64,000 bases of DNA from Intestinicryptomonas porci (lineage in GTDB: Bacteria; Verrucomicrobiota; Verrucomicrobiia; Opitutales; Intestinicryptomonadaceae), in contig NZ_JALBUT010000003.1 in assembly GCF_033971905.1 (NCBI RefSeq), positions 62,001 through 126,000 on the forward strand, written 5' to 3'. The notes under the pieces are model-generated. The model had not been told where the DNA came from and made no database searches. It saw nothing but the letters and a program-made list of their open reading frames with translations. How positions within the stretch are numbered: the stretch's first letter is position 1; the number at the start of each line of letters is the position of its first letter. Shown in pieces: positions 8,704-18,196 of the stretch. Made by a program: the position numbers and the translations under genes.

Positions 8704-9813
8704 TCAACTGCGCAAAGAATTCTTTTTAAGCCGAACAAAATAATCTTCCAAATATTTTTTTGACAAAACCGAAACACCCACGACGGCAAAAGCCGACAAA
8801 ACGCCATATTTCCAACCGCTTCCAAAAACATAAATCACAAAATTTGCAATCGGCATATGGTACACATACAATGCGTAAGACAAATCGAAACCGCCCAAAA
8901 GCTTCCTTCCGAGTTTCGGCATTGAATATCCCGCCGAAAAAACGCAAAAAGCAAGAGACACCATTACGATGTACTTAAAATATCCGCTCTCCTGCCCCAA
9001 TGGATAATTCGGGAGCCCCAGGCAGTGAAGCGCAAAGAAAATGCAAAGATGAACCGCTAAAACAATGGGAAATTTTCCGCTTAAAAGCCTGTACATTCTC
9101 TCCCTGTTCTTAAAGAAAAACATTCCCAAAATCAGCATCGGGCAATGCACGAATATCGACCATTTGTAAGCCTTTGCAAACGCGCCGCTCTCCGAAATTC
9201 CGAAAGAATGAAATACTTCATAAACCAAAGAATTAAAAGCGATTGAAAATATAAAAAGGAGCAAAAGCCAAATCGAAGATCTCCTTTTAAAATCAAATAC
9301 CTTATACAAAACGGGGATTGCCGCATAAAAGCACAACTGCACCGGTATAATCCACAAAACCCCGTTTAAAGTTCCCGCCCCGTATCCCCTCAAATATTCG
9401 GGAGTGTAAAGGGGATATATCAAATACGACAGAACATAAAGCGCAAAAGAAGAAACCGATGCCCTGATTTCATATCCCGACAAAAGCATCAATATGACGC
9501 TTAAAAATATCGAAGCCCACATTTCGGGAAAAATTTTCAAACATCTGTTGCGTAAAAACTGAAAAACTTTCGGATTATGCTCAAAAGACATCGGAATGAA
9601 AAAGCCCGTTATGAACAAGAATATGGGAACTCCCGAAAACGCTTCAAAGCACCATGCAAAATCAAACTTGAAATGGAAATAAGAATTGTAATGGTTTAAA
9701 ACCATTACTTGAACTGCGGCAAAAAGTCTTATCAAGTCAAAATTATTTTCAAACGCGTTAAAAGAATTGACGCCTTCAACGCGAATGTTCAGTGGGGTGG
9801 GGTATAACTTCAT
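8704..9813 (-). CDS. Acyltransferase-3 family membrane O-acyltransferase
   Basis: A 369-aa integral membrane protein of the Acyltransferase-3 family (OafA/NodX-like), which moves acetyl or other acyl groups onto polysaccharides or lipids. The family hallmarks are near the N-terminus: RLFAAVQVMVLNHY, containing the conserved His, then the FSGVPIFLFITGFF membrane segment. About ten hydrophobic helices follow. The ATG at 9813 (MKLYPTPLN) is chosen over an upstream in-frame start because the extra 25 residues add an odd hydrophobic leader. Not evidently part of a glycan gene cluster here, so the acceptor is unknown. Confidence 0.85.
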   Translation of the reverse strand: MKLYPTPLNIRVEGVNSFNAFENNFDLIRLFAAVQVMVLNHYNSYFHFKFDFAWCFEAFSGVPIFLFITGFFIPMSFEHNPKVFQFLRNRCLKIFPEMWASIFLSVILMLLSGYEIRASVSSFALYVLSYLIYPLYTPEYLRGYGAGTLNGVLWIIPVQLCFYAAIPVLYKVFDFKRRSSIWLLLLFIFSIAFNSLVYEVFHSFGISESGAFAKAYKWSIFVHCPMLILGMFFFKNRERMYRLLSGKFPIVLAVHLCIFFALHCLGLPNYPLGQESGYFKYIVMVSLAFCVFSAGYSMPKLGRKLLGGFDLSYALYVYHMPIANFVIYVFGSGWKYGVLSAFAVVGVSVLSKKYLEDYFVRLKKNSLRS

Positions 9814-9965
9814 ATAAATCAATAATTTAAAGTTTACAAAAAAAACACCGATTCCAAACAGGCATATATAATTTACATTTAAAGACAATCGGATTTAAAA
9901 CTTATTAAAGAAATCAATATATTCCCGTTTGCAAGCCTAAACCCCCATTTTTTCGCGACAAAAAA

Positions 9966-9989
9966 ACGGCATTCGCAATCGAATGCCGT
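9966..9989 (-). terminator. Terminator after sucD
   Basis: A perfect 10-bp stem ACGGCATTCG/CGAATGCCGT with a 4-nt loop, followed on the minus strand by a T run, 21 nt past the sucD stop. Confidence 0.85.
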
Positions 9990-10010
9990 CAAGCAAAGCT
10001 GTTTCAAGAA

Positions 10011-10916
10011 TTACTTGCCCCAAACTTTGAGAAGCGTCTTGCCAATCTGCGCGGGAGTGGGCGCAACTTCGATGCCGCAAGCCTTCAACGTTGCAATCTT
10101 TTCGGCAGCCGAACCCGACTTGCCCGTAACGATTGCGCCTGCGTGCCCCATTCTGCGCCCCTTGGGAGCGGTTGTGCCTGCGATGAACGCCGCAACGGGC
10201 TTCTTGCAGTTTTCTTTAAGCCACTGCGCCGCAATCTGTTCGTTGTTGCCGCCGATTTCGCCAATCATGATGATTGCTTCCGTCTGCGGGTCGGCATTGA
10301 ACATCTGCACTGCTTCAAGCATTGACGTTCCGTTAATCGGGTCGCCGCCGATGCCGATTGTTGTTGACTGACCGTAGCCCAAATTTGAAACCTGGAAGGC
10401 CGCTTCGTAAGTCAAAGTACCCGACTTTGAAACGATGCCTACCGTGCCGGGACGGTGGATTTTTGCGGGCATAATGCCGATTTTGCATTCGCCGGGAGTG
10501 ATTACGCCAGGGCAGTTCGGCCCGATGAGGCGCGATTTGCAACCTGTTTCGTTGAGACGCGCGCGGACAATCGCCATGTCGCGTACGGGAATGCCTTCGG
10601 TGATGCAGATGATGGTTTCAACGCCCGCGTCGATGGCTTCCAAAATGGAGTCTGCCGCAAACGGAGGAGGAACGAAAATCACGCATGCGTTTGCGCCTTC
10701 CTTTGAAACAGAATCGGCAATCGTGTTGAAAACGGGAACGGGACGTTCAAACTGAATTTTGTCGTTTCCCGAATACATCATTCCGCCTTTGCCCGGAGTG
10801 ACGCCGCCAACGATTTTTGTGCCGTAGCGCATGCACTGGTCGGCATGGAAAGTGCCTGTCTTGCCCGTCAAGCCGCTTACTACTACTCTTGTGTCTTTGT
10901 TAATTAGTACGCTCAT
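10011..10916 (-). CDS. sucD: Succinate--CoA ligase subunit alpha
   Basis: The 301-aa alpha subunit of succinyl-CoA synthetase interconverts succinyl-CoA and succinate with substrate-level phosphorylation in the TCA cycle. The N-terminal CoA-binding Rossmann domain begins VVVSGLTGKTGTFH. The ligase domain carries GHAGAIVTGKSGSA, whose His (about 258) is the transiently phosphorylated residue. GPNCPGVITPGECKIGIMP is the conserved segment at the domain junction. It lies 11 nt downstream of sucC in the same operon and is followed by a strong terminator. Confidence 0.96.
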   Translation of the reverse strand: MSVLINKDTRVVVSGLTGKTGTFHADQCMRYGTKIVGGVTPGKGGMMYSGNDKIQFERPVPVFNTIADSVSKEGANACVIFVPPPFAADSILEAIDAGVETIICITEGIPVRDMAIVRARLNETGCKSRLIGPNCPGVITPGECKIGIMPAKIHRPGTVGIVSKSGTLTYEAAFQVSNLGYGQSTTIGIGGDPINGTSMLEAVQMFNADPQTEAIIMIGEIGGNNEQIAAQWLKENCKKPVAAFIAGTTAPKGRRMGHAGAIVTGKSGSAAEKIATLKACGIEVAPTPAQIGKTLLKVWGK

Positions 10917-10927
10917 CTTTCAAATCC

Positions 10928-12115
10928 TTATTTTGATACGATTTTTACGATTTTCTGAGCCGCATCGTCCAAGTCGGAAGCGGTTGTGATGTCAATTCCG
11001 CTTTCAGCGAGAATTTTGTTGCCCTGTTCAACATTCGTGCCTTCCAAACGGACAACGAGGGGGATTTTGAGGCCGCCAACATTTTTGACCGCGGCAACCA
11101 CGCCCGCTGCGATGACATCGCAACGCATTATTCCGCCGAAGATGTTGATTAAAATGCCCTTTGTGTTTTCGTCGCTCAAAAGGATTTTGAAAGCCGCAGT
11201 GATGGCTTCTTCCGTCGCGCCGCCGCCGACGTCCAAGAAGTTTGCGGGGTCGCCGCCGTAATACTTGATGATGTCCATCGTTGCCATCGCAAGACCTGCG
11301 CCGTTAACCATGCAGGCGATGTTGCCGTCGAGCTTGATGTAGTTTAACTCGAATTTCTTGGCTTCGATTTCAAGCGGATTTTCTTCGGAAAGGTCGCGGT
11401 ATTCCAAAATGTCGGGATGGCGGAAGAGCGCGTTGTCGTCAAACGAAACTTTTGCGTCGAGAGCAATGATGTCGTTTTGCGGAGTCAAAATCAAGGGATT
11501 TACTTCGACCAAAGAGCAGTCTTTTGAAGCGTACAATTTATAGAGACCCTTGATGAGAGCCGCAAACTTCTTCTGCAATTCCTTTTCGCCAAAACCCAAG
11601 AAGAACGCGAGTTCGCGGACTTGGTAGGGCTGGATGCCCGTTTCGGGATTTATGAACACCTTCTTGATTTTTTCGGGAGTTTCTTCGGCGACCTTTTCGA
11701 TTTCCATGCCGCCTTCGCAAGATGCAATTACAACGTCCTTGCCGGAAGCTCTGTCCATTACGATTGAAAGGTAGTATTCCTTTGCGATGTCGCAGCCTTC
11801 GGTAAAGTAGATTGTCTTAACTTCCTTGCCCGCTTCGCCCGTCTGCTTGGTAACCAAAATGTTGCCAAACATTTTCTTTGCGATTTCAACAGCTTCTTCG
11901 CGCTTTGCGTAGTGTACGCCGCCCTTGAAACCGTCTTTGAAAACGCCCTTGCCGCGGCCGCCAGCATGGATTTGGCTTTTGACCACAACATGTGAACCAT
12001 TCAAGCTTGCAACCGCCGCTTCAAATTCAGAAACGTCTTTTGCCGCGGCGCCTTTTGCAACCGCCACGCCAAAATTTGCAAACAATTCCTTTGCCTGATA
12101 CTCGTGAATATTCAT
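10928..12115 (-). CDS. sucC: ADP-forming succinate--CoA ligase subunit beta
   Basis: The 395-aa nucleotide-binding subunit of succinyl-CoA synthetase. It starts MNIHEYQAKELF, the standard SucC opening. It has an ATP-grasp domain (VVKSQIHAGGRGKG) and the C-terminal ligase domain with FLDVGGGATEE and GILINIFGGIMRCDVIA. Length matches the family. It is first in the sucCD operon; the long leader region upstream (12116-12517) should contain its promoter. Confidence 0.96.
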   Translation of the reverse strand: MNIHEYQAKELFANFGVAVAKGAAAKDVSEFEAAVASLNGSHVVVKSQIHAGGRGKGVFKDGFKGGVHYAKREEAVEIAKKMFGNILVTKQTGEAGKEVKTIYFTEGCDIAKEYYLSIVMDRASGKDVVIASCEGGMEIEKVAEETPEKIKKVFINPETGIQPYQVRELAFFLGFGEKELQKKFAALIKGLYKLYASKDCSLVEVNPLILTPQNDIIALDAKVSFDDNALFRHPDILEYRDLSEENPLEIEAKKFELNYIKLDGNIACMVNGAGLAMATMDIIKYYGGDPANFLDVGGGATEEAITAAFKILLSDENTKGILINIFGGIMRCDVIAAGVVAAVKNVGGLKIPLVVRLEGTNVEQGNKILAESGIDITTASDLDDAAQKIVKIVSK

Positions 12116-12517
12116 TATATTGATGCTTTTAATTTTCTAAAAAAAAGAAAGCCGAACATGGGTTGCAACCGCGCTTGAATTTTGCAAAAAAAATATTGCA
12201 AAAAACGTTCGGAATTTCCGACTCCAAGAAAAAGCCCCCTATGCTCAAACGAATGAGCAAGCAGAACCCAAAATTGCAACGCCCATTGGACGACTTTATA
12301 AATATTGTCTTTAAAAGTACCCCTATTATCCCGAATTTCAAGGGAATTTTTATTTTTTTCGGTTTTTTTTGAATTTCTTACAATTTTGTAGCAATTTTTC
12401 AGAAAAAACCAACGCCATTTTACCCCGCAACCAAAGTTTTACACCTCAAACATATAAAAATCCCAAAATATAAAATTCTTGCCAAGAGAAAAATTTTCAA
12501 AATACTTTTTGGGCATT
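12116..12517. promoter_or_regulatory. Divergent intergenic region between sucC and fabG
   Basis: About 400 bp with no convincing gene between two divergent transcription units. It holds a perfect 10-bp palindrome GGTTGCAACC at 12161-12170 and a dyad TCGGAA-T-TTCCGA at 12209-12221. Both lie within about 110 bp of the sucC start, where an operator would be expected. The remainder is A+T-rich with long T and A runs. No known riboswitch was recognised. Assignment as regulatory DNA is inference. Confidence 0.4.
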
Positions 12518-13264
12518 ATGGAATTAACATTTAATGACAAAGTGGCGTTCGTAAGCGGCGCGGGGCGCGGCATTGGAAGAGAAATTGCAGTCGAACTTGC
12601 AAAGGCGGGATGCAAGGTAATTTGCGCAAGCAAAAACATTTCCTCCTGCGGGGCGGTTGCAGACGAAATAAACGCAATGGGGCTGAATGCCGAAGCATGC
12701 GCAATAGACGTTTCAAAGCCCGAAGAAATTAAAAACGCCGCCGCCGAACTTTTAAAGAAATACGGCAAAATAGACATCATCGTAAACAATGCGGGAATTA
12801 CGCGCGACAACCTGATGCTTAGAATGTCCGACGATGAATGGCAGGACGTAATCGACACAAACTTGTCTTCCGCATTCCATGTAGTGCGCAGTTTCGTAAA
12901 GGCAATGATGGGCGGAAGATGGGGCAGAATTGTCAACATCTCTTCGGTAGTAGGCATTATGGGCAACGCAGGTCAGGCAAATTACGCGGCGGCAAAGGCG
13001 GGGTTGATAGGCTACACAAAGACGCTCGCCCGCGAGCTTGCCTCCCGAAACATAACAGCAAACGCCATCGCCCCGGGATTTATCGAAACCGACATGACAA
13101 AGAAGCTTCCCGAATCTGTTGTTGAAAAGGCAAAGGAAATCATACCGTTAAAGCGTTTCGGAAAGCCCGAAGACATTGCGAAAATGTGCGTCTATCTCTG
13201 CTCGGAAGAAGGCGGCTACATTACAGGTCAGGTAATTTCCGTAAACGGCGGTATGTGCATTTAA
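12518..13264 (+). CDS. fabG: 3-oxoacyl-[acyl-carrier-protein] reductase
   Basis: This 248-aa NADPH-dependent short-chain dehydrogenase reduces 3-oxoacyl-ACP in fatty acid synthesis. It shows the TGxxxGIG-type cofactor motif as SGAGRGIG, the NNAG motif, and the catalytic Ser-Tyr-Lys (Ser about 142, Tyr in ANYAAAKAG about 155, Lys about 159). GFIETDMTKKLPE and the C-terminal YITGQVISVNGGMCI are classic FabG. The start at 12518 (MELTFNDKVA) fits the family; a longer in-frame start would add 13 residues. It is monocistronic here, without acpP or fabD nearby, so another SDR reductase cannot be fully excluded. Confidence 0.9.
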   Translation: MELTFNDKVAFVSGAGRGIGREIAVELAKAGCKVICASKNISSCGAVADEINAMGLNAEACAIDVSKPEEIKNAAAELLKKYGKIDIIVNNAGITRDNLMLRMSDDEWQDVIDTNLSSAFHVVRSFVKAMMGGRWGRIVNISSVVGIMGNAGQANYAAAKAGLIGYTKTLARELASRNITANAIAPGFIETDMTKKLPESVVEKAKEIIPLKRFGKPEDIAKMCVYLCSEEGGYITGQVISVNGGMCI

Positions 13265-13314
13265 GAAATTAAAATTTAATTTCCGCAAATCCACAAAATT
13301 TCTACAAAAATCTC

Positions 13315-13352
13315 AAAAAAAAGGCTCCTGCATTTGCAAGAGCCTTTTTTTT
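13315..13352. terminator. Bidirectional terminator between fabG and glgC
   Basis: A stem AAAAGGCTC/GAGCCTTTT, with inner TGCA/TGCA pairing, is flanked by A and T runs. It serves both convergent genes. Confidence 0.88.
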
Positions 13353-13367
13353 GAGATATTTTTTACG

Positions 13368-14642
13368 TTATATTTTCGTGTTTGAAGGCACAACGCCGTT
13401 TTTCATCACGATAATCACGCCGTCTCTGACATACAAAGAGCCTTCTTCCCACTTATCGGGCTTGCCTTCGGGCGAAAGCTCCACATTGTCGCCGATTCTT
13501 GCGTTTTTGTCTATGATTGCATTTTTGATTTTGCAATTCTTGCCGATGCCTATTCTCGGCTTTCCGCACTTGTCGTCGGCAAGCTTTTCCTCTTCGCTTT
13601 CAAATGCGTCCGCGCCCATCATCACGACGTTTTCAAGCGAAGTGTTTTCCCTTATGACGGAGCGCACGCCAATCATGCAGCGTTTCAGCTTTGCCTTTTT
13701 AACGACACAGCCCTCGGCAACATTGGTATGGTCCATGGAACTGTCGTATATCTTCGAGCTTGGCAGATAGCGCGTGTGCGTGTAAATGGGCTTTTCCTGA
13801 TTGTAAAAATCGAATTCGGGATTGTCGTCAGTGAGAGCCAAGTTGGCTTCAAAGAAAGCGTCGATTGTGCCGATGTCTTCCCAGTAGTCGTCAAAAATAT
13901 ACGCGCAAAGCTTCTTCTGCCCGAGAAGCCCCGGGATTACTTCCTTGCCGAAGTCGATTTCAGTTCCGCGCATTTTTTCTTCCAAAACTTTCGCGGAAAA
14001 CACATAAATGCCCATCGACGCCAGACAATAGTCCTTGCTCTTGTCCTTTAAATTCTTCTTCAAGTCTTCGGGTATTATGAGGGACTTTATAACGTTTTCG
14101 TCTTTCGGTTTTTCGACAAATTCCGTAATGTTTAGGCTCCCGTCAACCCTCATTATGCCAAGCTCGCTCGCAACGGAAGTTGGCATCGGCTTTGCCGCGA
14201 TTGTCACGTCCGCGCCGCTTGCCTTGTGGGCATCGACAAGCTTTTTGAAGTCCATTTGATAGAGCTGGTCGCCCGAAAGAATTAAATAGTATTCGCTATC
14301 GACAGACGAGAAATGGTGCATGTTTTTGCGGACGGCGTCGGCAGTGCCCTGATACCAGTTTCCGCCTGCATCGGTCTGCTCCGCCGCAAGAATATCTACA
14401 AATCCGCCGCCGAACGGGTCGAATTTATATGTCTGCTGAATGTGCCTGTGCAAGGACGCCGTGTTAAACTGTGTAAGCAGATAAATGCGCTTGCAGCCCG
14501 AATTTATGCAGTTGCTTATGGGAATATCCACAAGCCTGTACTTGCCCGCAAGCGAAACAGCGGGCTTGCAGCGCGCCTTTGTAAGCGGATAAAGGCGCGT
14601 GCCTCTTCCGCCGCCCATAATGATGCTTATAACGTTTTTCAT
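13368..14642 (-). CDS. glgC: Glucose-1-phosphate adenylyltransferase (ADP-glucose pyrophosphorylase)
   Basis: A 424-aa enzyme making ADP-glucose from glucose 1-phosphate and ATP, the committed step of bacterial glycogen synthesis. The nucleotidyltransferase domain starts IIMGGGRGTRLYPLTKARCKPAV, followed by KYRLVDIPISNCINSG, both diagnostic of GlgC. WYQGTADAVRKN and FVEKPKDE are the substrate-binding loops. A left-handed beta-helix forms the C-terminal 120 residues. The ATG at 14642 is chosen because the conserved domain begins seven residues later. No other glycogen gene is adjacent. Confidence 0.95.
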   Translation of the reverse strand: MKNVISIIMGGGRGTRLYPLTKARCKPAVSLAGKYRLVDIPISNCINSGCKRIYLLTQFNTASLHRHIQQTYKFDPFGGGFVDILAAEQTDAGGNWYQGTADAVRKNMHHFSSVDSEYYLILSGDQLYQMDFKKLVDAHKASGADVTIAAKPMPTSVASELGIMRVDGSLNITEFVEKPKDENVIKSLIIPEDLKKNLKDKSKDYCLASMGIYVFSAKVLEEKMRGTEIDFGKEVIPGLLGQKKLCAYIFDDYWEDIGTIDAFFEANLALTDDNPEFDFYNQEKPIYTHTRYLPSSKIYDSSMDHTNVAEGCVVKKAKLKRCMIGVRSVIRENTSLENVVMMGADAFESEEEKLADDKCGKPRIGIGKNCKIKNAIIDKNARIGDNVELSPEGKPDKWEEGSLYVRDGVIIVMKNGVVPSNTKI

Positions 14643-14825
14643 ACGGGATTTCAGAGTAGAACGATTTTTCAAGAAATCAAATAAAAAAACTTTTTTAAAT
14701 AAAAAATAATTGAAACTAAACACATTCCGAACAATTCACCCGCAAAAGTTCTCAAAATCGTCAAAAGATGCTTGCAAACGGCGTTTCAAAAAATGATATT
14801 TTTTCACAGCAACATTTTTATATTT

Positions 14826-16004
14826 ATGACAATTTTAGACCAGATAGCCCTAAATTCGGAACATTTTATCGGCAGAGACGAAATCGCCGAAAAAATTCAA
14901 AACGGCAAAACCCTGCGCGTCAAACTCGGCGTCGATCCCACCCGCCCCGACCTTACATTCGGGCATATGGTCGTATTCAACAAGCTGAGGCAGTTCCAGG
15001 AAATGGGACACCAGGCAGTCTTAATCATCGGCGACTACACTGCCTGCATTGGCGACCCGAGCGGAAGAAGCGCGCTTCGCCCCGTCCTAACCCCCGAAGA
15101 AGTCAAAAAAAATGCCGAAACATATTTGGAGCAGGCGTACAAAATTTTGGACCCGCAAAAAACCGAAGTGCATTTCAACAGCGAGTGGTTCGCAAAAATG
15201 TCTTTCGGCGACATGCTCGAACTCGCCCGCAAAATGACGGTCGCAAGAATGCTCGAACGCGACGACTTCGCAAAACGCTACGCCTCGAAAACACCGATTT
15301 CAATAGTCGAATTTTTGTATCCGCTCATCCAGGGCTACGACTCAATCATGATAAAATCGGACGTCGAGCTTGGCGGGAGCGACCAGCTCTTTAATAATTT
15401 GGTCGGACGTTCCTTGCAAGCAGAAGCGGGAATGTCGGGGCAGGCGGTAATAACAATGCCGCTTTTGGTTGGATTGGACGGCGTAAAAAAGATGTCTAAA
15501 AGCTACGACAATTACATCGCATTCAACGACGACGCCCGCCAAATGTTCGGCAAAATCATGTCGGTTTCGGACGAGACGATGTGGAAGTACTACCAATATC
15601 TGCTTTTGAAAACGTCTTCCGAAATCGAAGAAATGAAAACGGAGCATCCCATGCTCTGCAAAAAACGCTTGGCGCAAACTTTGGTGGCGAAATTCTACGG
15701 CGAAGAAACAGGCAAGGCGGAGCTTGAAAATTTTGAAAAGGTGTTTTCAAAAAACGAACTTCCGGATGACATGCCCGAATTTGAATGGAAAAGCCTGACT
15801 GAAAACGCTCAGGAAAACCTTGTTAACCTTATGGCGGCAACAAAGCTCTTCCCGAGCAAAAAAGAGGCGCGCAGGCTCGTCGAACAGGGCGCGGTAAAAA
15901 TCGATAATCAAAAAGTTTCAGACCCGTCGGCAGTCTTGCAAAAACCCGAAAGCTGCACGGTGGTGCAGGCGGGCAAGAGAATTTTCCTTAAAATAAAAGC
16001 CTGA
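14826..16004 (+). CDS. tyrS: Tyrosine--tRNA ligase
   Basis: A class I synthetase of 392 aa that charges tRNA-Tyr. It has LGVDPTRPDLTFGHMVV, with GHMV in the HIGH position (about residue 46), the tyrosine-pocket segment, and KKMSKS (about 222). The C-terminus carries an S4 RNA-binding domain (LFPSKKEARRLVEQGAVKIDNQKV). The start MTILDQIALN is chosen over an upstream in-frame start that adds a hydrophobic stretch. Its TGA overlaps the ATG of recD2 (TGATG), so they are translationally coupled. Confidence 0.95.
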   Translation: MTILDQIALNSEHFIGRDEIAEKIQNGKTLRVKLGVDPTRPDLTFGHMVVFNKLRQFQEMGHQAVLIIGDYTACIGDPSGRSALRPVLTPEEVKKNAETYLEQAYKILDPQKTEVHFNSEWFAKMSFGDMLELARKMTVARMLERDDFAKRYASKTPISIVEFLYPLIQGYDSIMIKSDVELGGSDQLFNNLVGRSLQAEAGMSGQAVITMPLLVGLDGVKKMSKSYDNYIAFNDDARQMFGKIMSVSDETMWKYYQYLLLKTSSEIEEMKTEHPMLCKKRLAQTLVAKFYGEETGKAELENFEKVFSKNELPDDMPEFEWKSLTENAQENLVNLMAATKLFPSKKEARRLVEQGAVKIDNQKVSDPSAVLQKPESCTVVQAGKRIFLKIKA

Positions 16005-18196
16005 TGCCCGAACAAAGCGGCAGTTTCGCGGAAGTGGAAGGCGTTGTGGAGCGCATTGTGTTTTTCAACGAGGAAAACCATTTTTGCATCGCGCAAATAA
16101 AGCCTTCAAAACAAAAGTTCAGCGAGCCGCAAATAACGATTACGGGAATAATGCCAAACTTGGAGTGCGGCGAAACCGTGCTTGTAAAGGGGCAGTGGTT
16201 AAACCACAAATCGTACGGGCTTCAAATAAAAGTCGGCGAATTTGAAAGCCGCCTGCCATCTACTCTTTACGGGCTGGAAAAATTTTTGGGAAGCGGAATG
16301 ATTTCGGGAATCGGCAAGGAGTACGCGAAACGGATTGTCGCGCACTTCGGGCAAGACACACTTAACGTCATCGACCACGACTCGAAACGCCTGACGGAAG
16401 TTGAAGGCATAGGCTCAAAGCGGGCAAAGCAAATCAAGGCGTCATGGGAAGAGCGCAGATGCCTAAGAGACGTTATGATTTTTCTTCAACGCTACGGAGT
16501 GGGCGTAGGCACCTGCCTTAAAATCGTGCGCAAATTCGGCATGGACAGCCCCGCGGTGATACGCGAAGAACCTTACCGCATAGCAAGGGAAATCGACGGA
16601 ATAGGCTTTAAGACCGCCGACAAAATCGCGCTAAATTCAGGCATTCCGAACGAAAGCCCGCAGAGGGTCGAAACGGGAATTTTATACGCCCTAAAAGAGT
16701 TTGAAGAGGAAGGAGACACCCGCGTCCCCGCAGGAGAGCTTGAAGCAAAAGCGGCGGCAATGCTGGAGCTTACAAAAGAGCGGTGCGCGGAGGCAATAGG
16801 CGCGCTTCTAAAAAAGAATGAGATAAAGATAGTCTGCGAACGGAGCATACAGTCTTCCTCTCTCGACTATTGCGAAAACAACCTCGCCCAAAGGCTGGAA
16901 AAAATTTCAAAAACGCCCTCCTGCCTGCCTCCAATCAAGCACGAAATCGCGCTCGATTGGGCATGCAAGCGCATGAAAGTCGAGTTTGCGCCGCAGCAGT
17001 CTCAGGCAATTTTGGCGGCGTTAAAAAACAAGGTCCACATCATAACAGGCGGCCCCGGGACGGGCAAAACCACGATTTTGCGCGCCCTATGCGACATATT
17101 GAAAGCGAAGAAAGTCAAAATCGCCCTCGCCGCTCCCACGGGCAGAGCCGCCCAAAGAATGTCGGAAGCAACCTCTCTTGAAGCGAAAACAATACACAGG
17201 CTCTTAGGCTACGACGTCTCGAAAGGCGGATTTGCCAGAAACCAAGGCTCTCCGCTCGACGCGGACTTCATAATAATAGACGAAAGTTCGATGCTCGACA
17301 CCCGCCTTGCATCTTCCATTTTAAACGCAGTCCCAAACCGCGCAAGCCTTGTGCTTGTAGGCGACACAAACCAGTTGCCGAGCGTCGGGGCGGGCAATGT
17401 GCTAAAAGACATTATAGATTCAGGCTCTATATCAACAACAAAGCTTGAAAAAATTTTCAGACAAGGCTCGCGAAGCCAAATCGTAGTTGCGTCGCACGAA
17501 ATTTTGAAGGGAAACAGCGCAATCGAAGGGCTTGTGCCGACTTCCATAAATGCGGTAAAGCCCGAACGCGACATACATTTCATAGAGGCTCTGACCCCCG
17601 AAGAATGCGTCGATGCCTGCACCCGCCTTGCAAAAACCTTCATTCCGCGCTGGTACGGCGCGGACAAAATTTCAGGCTCGCAGATTTTGGCGCCCATGCA
17701 CAAGGGCTCCGCGGGAATTGGCGTGTTAAATTCCGTCTTGCAAAAAGAATTAAATACGTCGCAGGAATGCGCAAGCCTTGGCGGGACTTTCTTCAAGGAG
17801 GGCGACAAAATAATGCAAATGCGCAACAACTACGACCTCGACATTTTTAACGGCGACATGGGGATAGTAAAAAAAATCTGCAAAGAAGAAAATAAAATGA
17901 GCGCGAAGTTTGAAAACGGCATTCAAGAATTTTCAAGAACCGACTGCGCCGATCTTGCCCTCGCCTATGCAATCTCAATACACAAATCGCAGGGAAGCGA
18001 ATTTCCGATAGTGATAATCCCCCTTTTAAAGCAGCACTTTGTGATGCTTCAACGCAACTTGATTTACACCGCAATAACGCGCGCGCGCGGAAAAGTGTTT
18101 ATAGTTGGCGACCCATATGCGTTCGCCCTCGCGGTCAAAAACTCGCGGATGACACAGCGCAGAACCGCGCTAAAAGAAAGGCTCATATGGCAGTAG
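16004..18196 (+). CDS. recD2: ATP-dependent 5'-3' DNA helicase, RecD2 family
   Basis: A 730-aa superfamily 1B helicase related to RecD but independent of RecBC, thought to act in DNA repair and replication-fork maintenance. The N-terminal region holds an OB-like segment and helix-hairpin-helix motifs (about residues 100-220). The motor follows: Walker A GGPGTGKTT (about 349), Walker B IIDESSMLD (about 423), GDTNQLPSVGAGNVLKD, and the C-terminal AYAISIHKSQGSEFPIVIIPL motif with TAITRARGKV. The long N-terminal extension distinguishes RecD2 from RecBCD-type RecD. It overlaps tyrS by 1 nt and psd by 10 nt. Confidence 0.93.
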   Translation: MPEQSGSFAEVEGVVERIVFFNEENHFCIAQIKPSKQKFSEPQITITGIMPNLECGETVLVKGQWLNHKSYGLQIKVGEFESRLPSTLYGLEKFLGSGMISGIGKEYAKRIVAHFGQDTLNVIDHDSKRLTEVEGIGSKRAKQIKASWEERRCLRDVMIFLQRYGVGVGTCLKIVRKFGMDSPAVIREEPYRIAREIDGIGFKTADKIALNSGIPNESPQRVETGILYALKEFEEEGDTRVPAGELEAKAAAMLELTKERCAEAIGALLKKNEIKIVCERSIQSSSLDYCENNLAQRLEKISKTPSCLPPIKHEIALDWACKRMKVEFAPQQSQAILAALKNKVHIITGGPGTGKTTILRALCDILKAKKVKIALAAPTGRAAQRMSEATSLEAKTIHRLLGYDVSKGGFARNQGSPLDADFIIIDESSMLDTRLASSILNAVPNRASLVLVGDTNQLPSVGAGNVLKDIIDSGSISTTKLEKIFRQGSRSQIVVASHEILKGNSAIEGLVPTSINAVKPERDIHFIEALTPEECVDACTRLAKTFIPRWYGADKISGSQILAPMHKGSAGIGVLNSVLQKELNTSQECASLGGTFFKEGDKIMQMRNNYDLDIFNGDMGIVKKICKEENKMSAKFENGIQEFSRTDCADLALAYAISIHKSQGSEFPIVIIPLLKQHFVMLQRNLIYTAITRARGKVFIVGDPYAFALAVKNSRMTQRRTALKERLIWQ

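Noticed and set aside
12129..12341. Short minus-strand frame in the sucC-fabG intergenic region
   Set aside because: No ribosome-binding site, low-complexity Phe/Lys content, no similarity; the region is better explained as regulatory.
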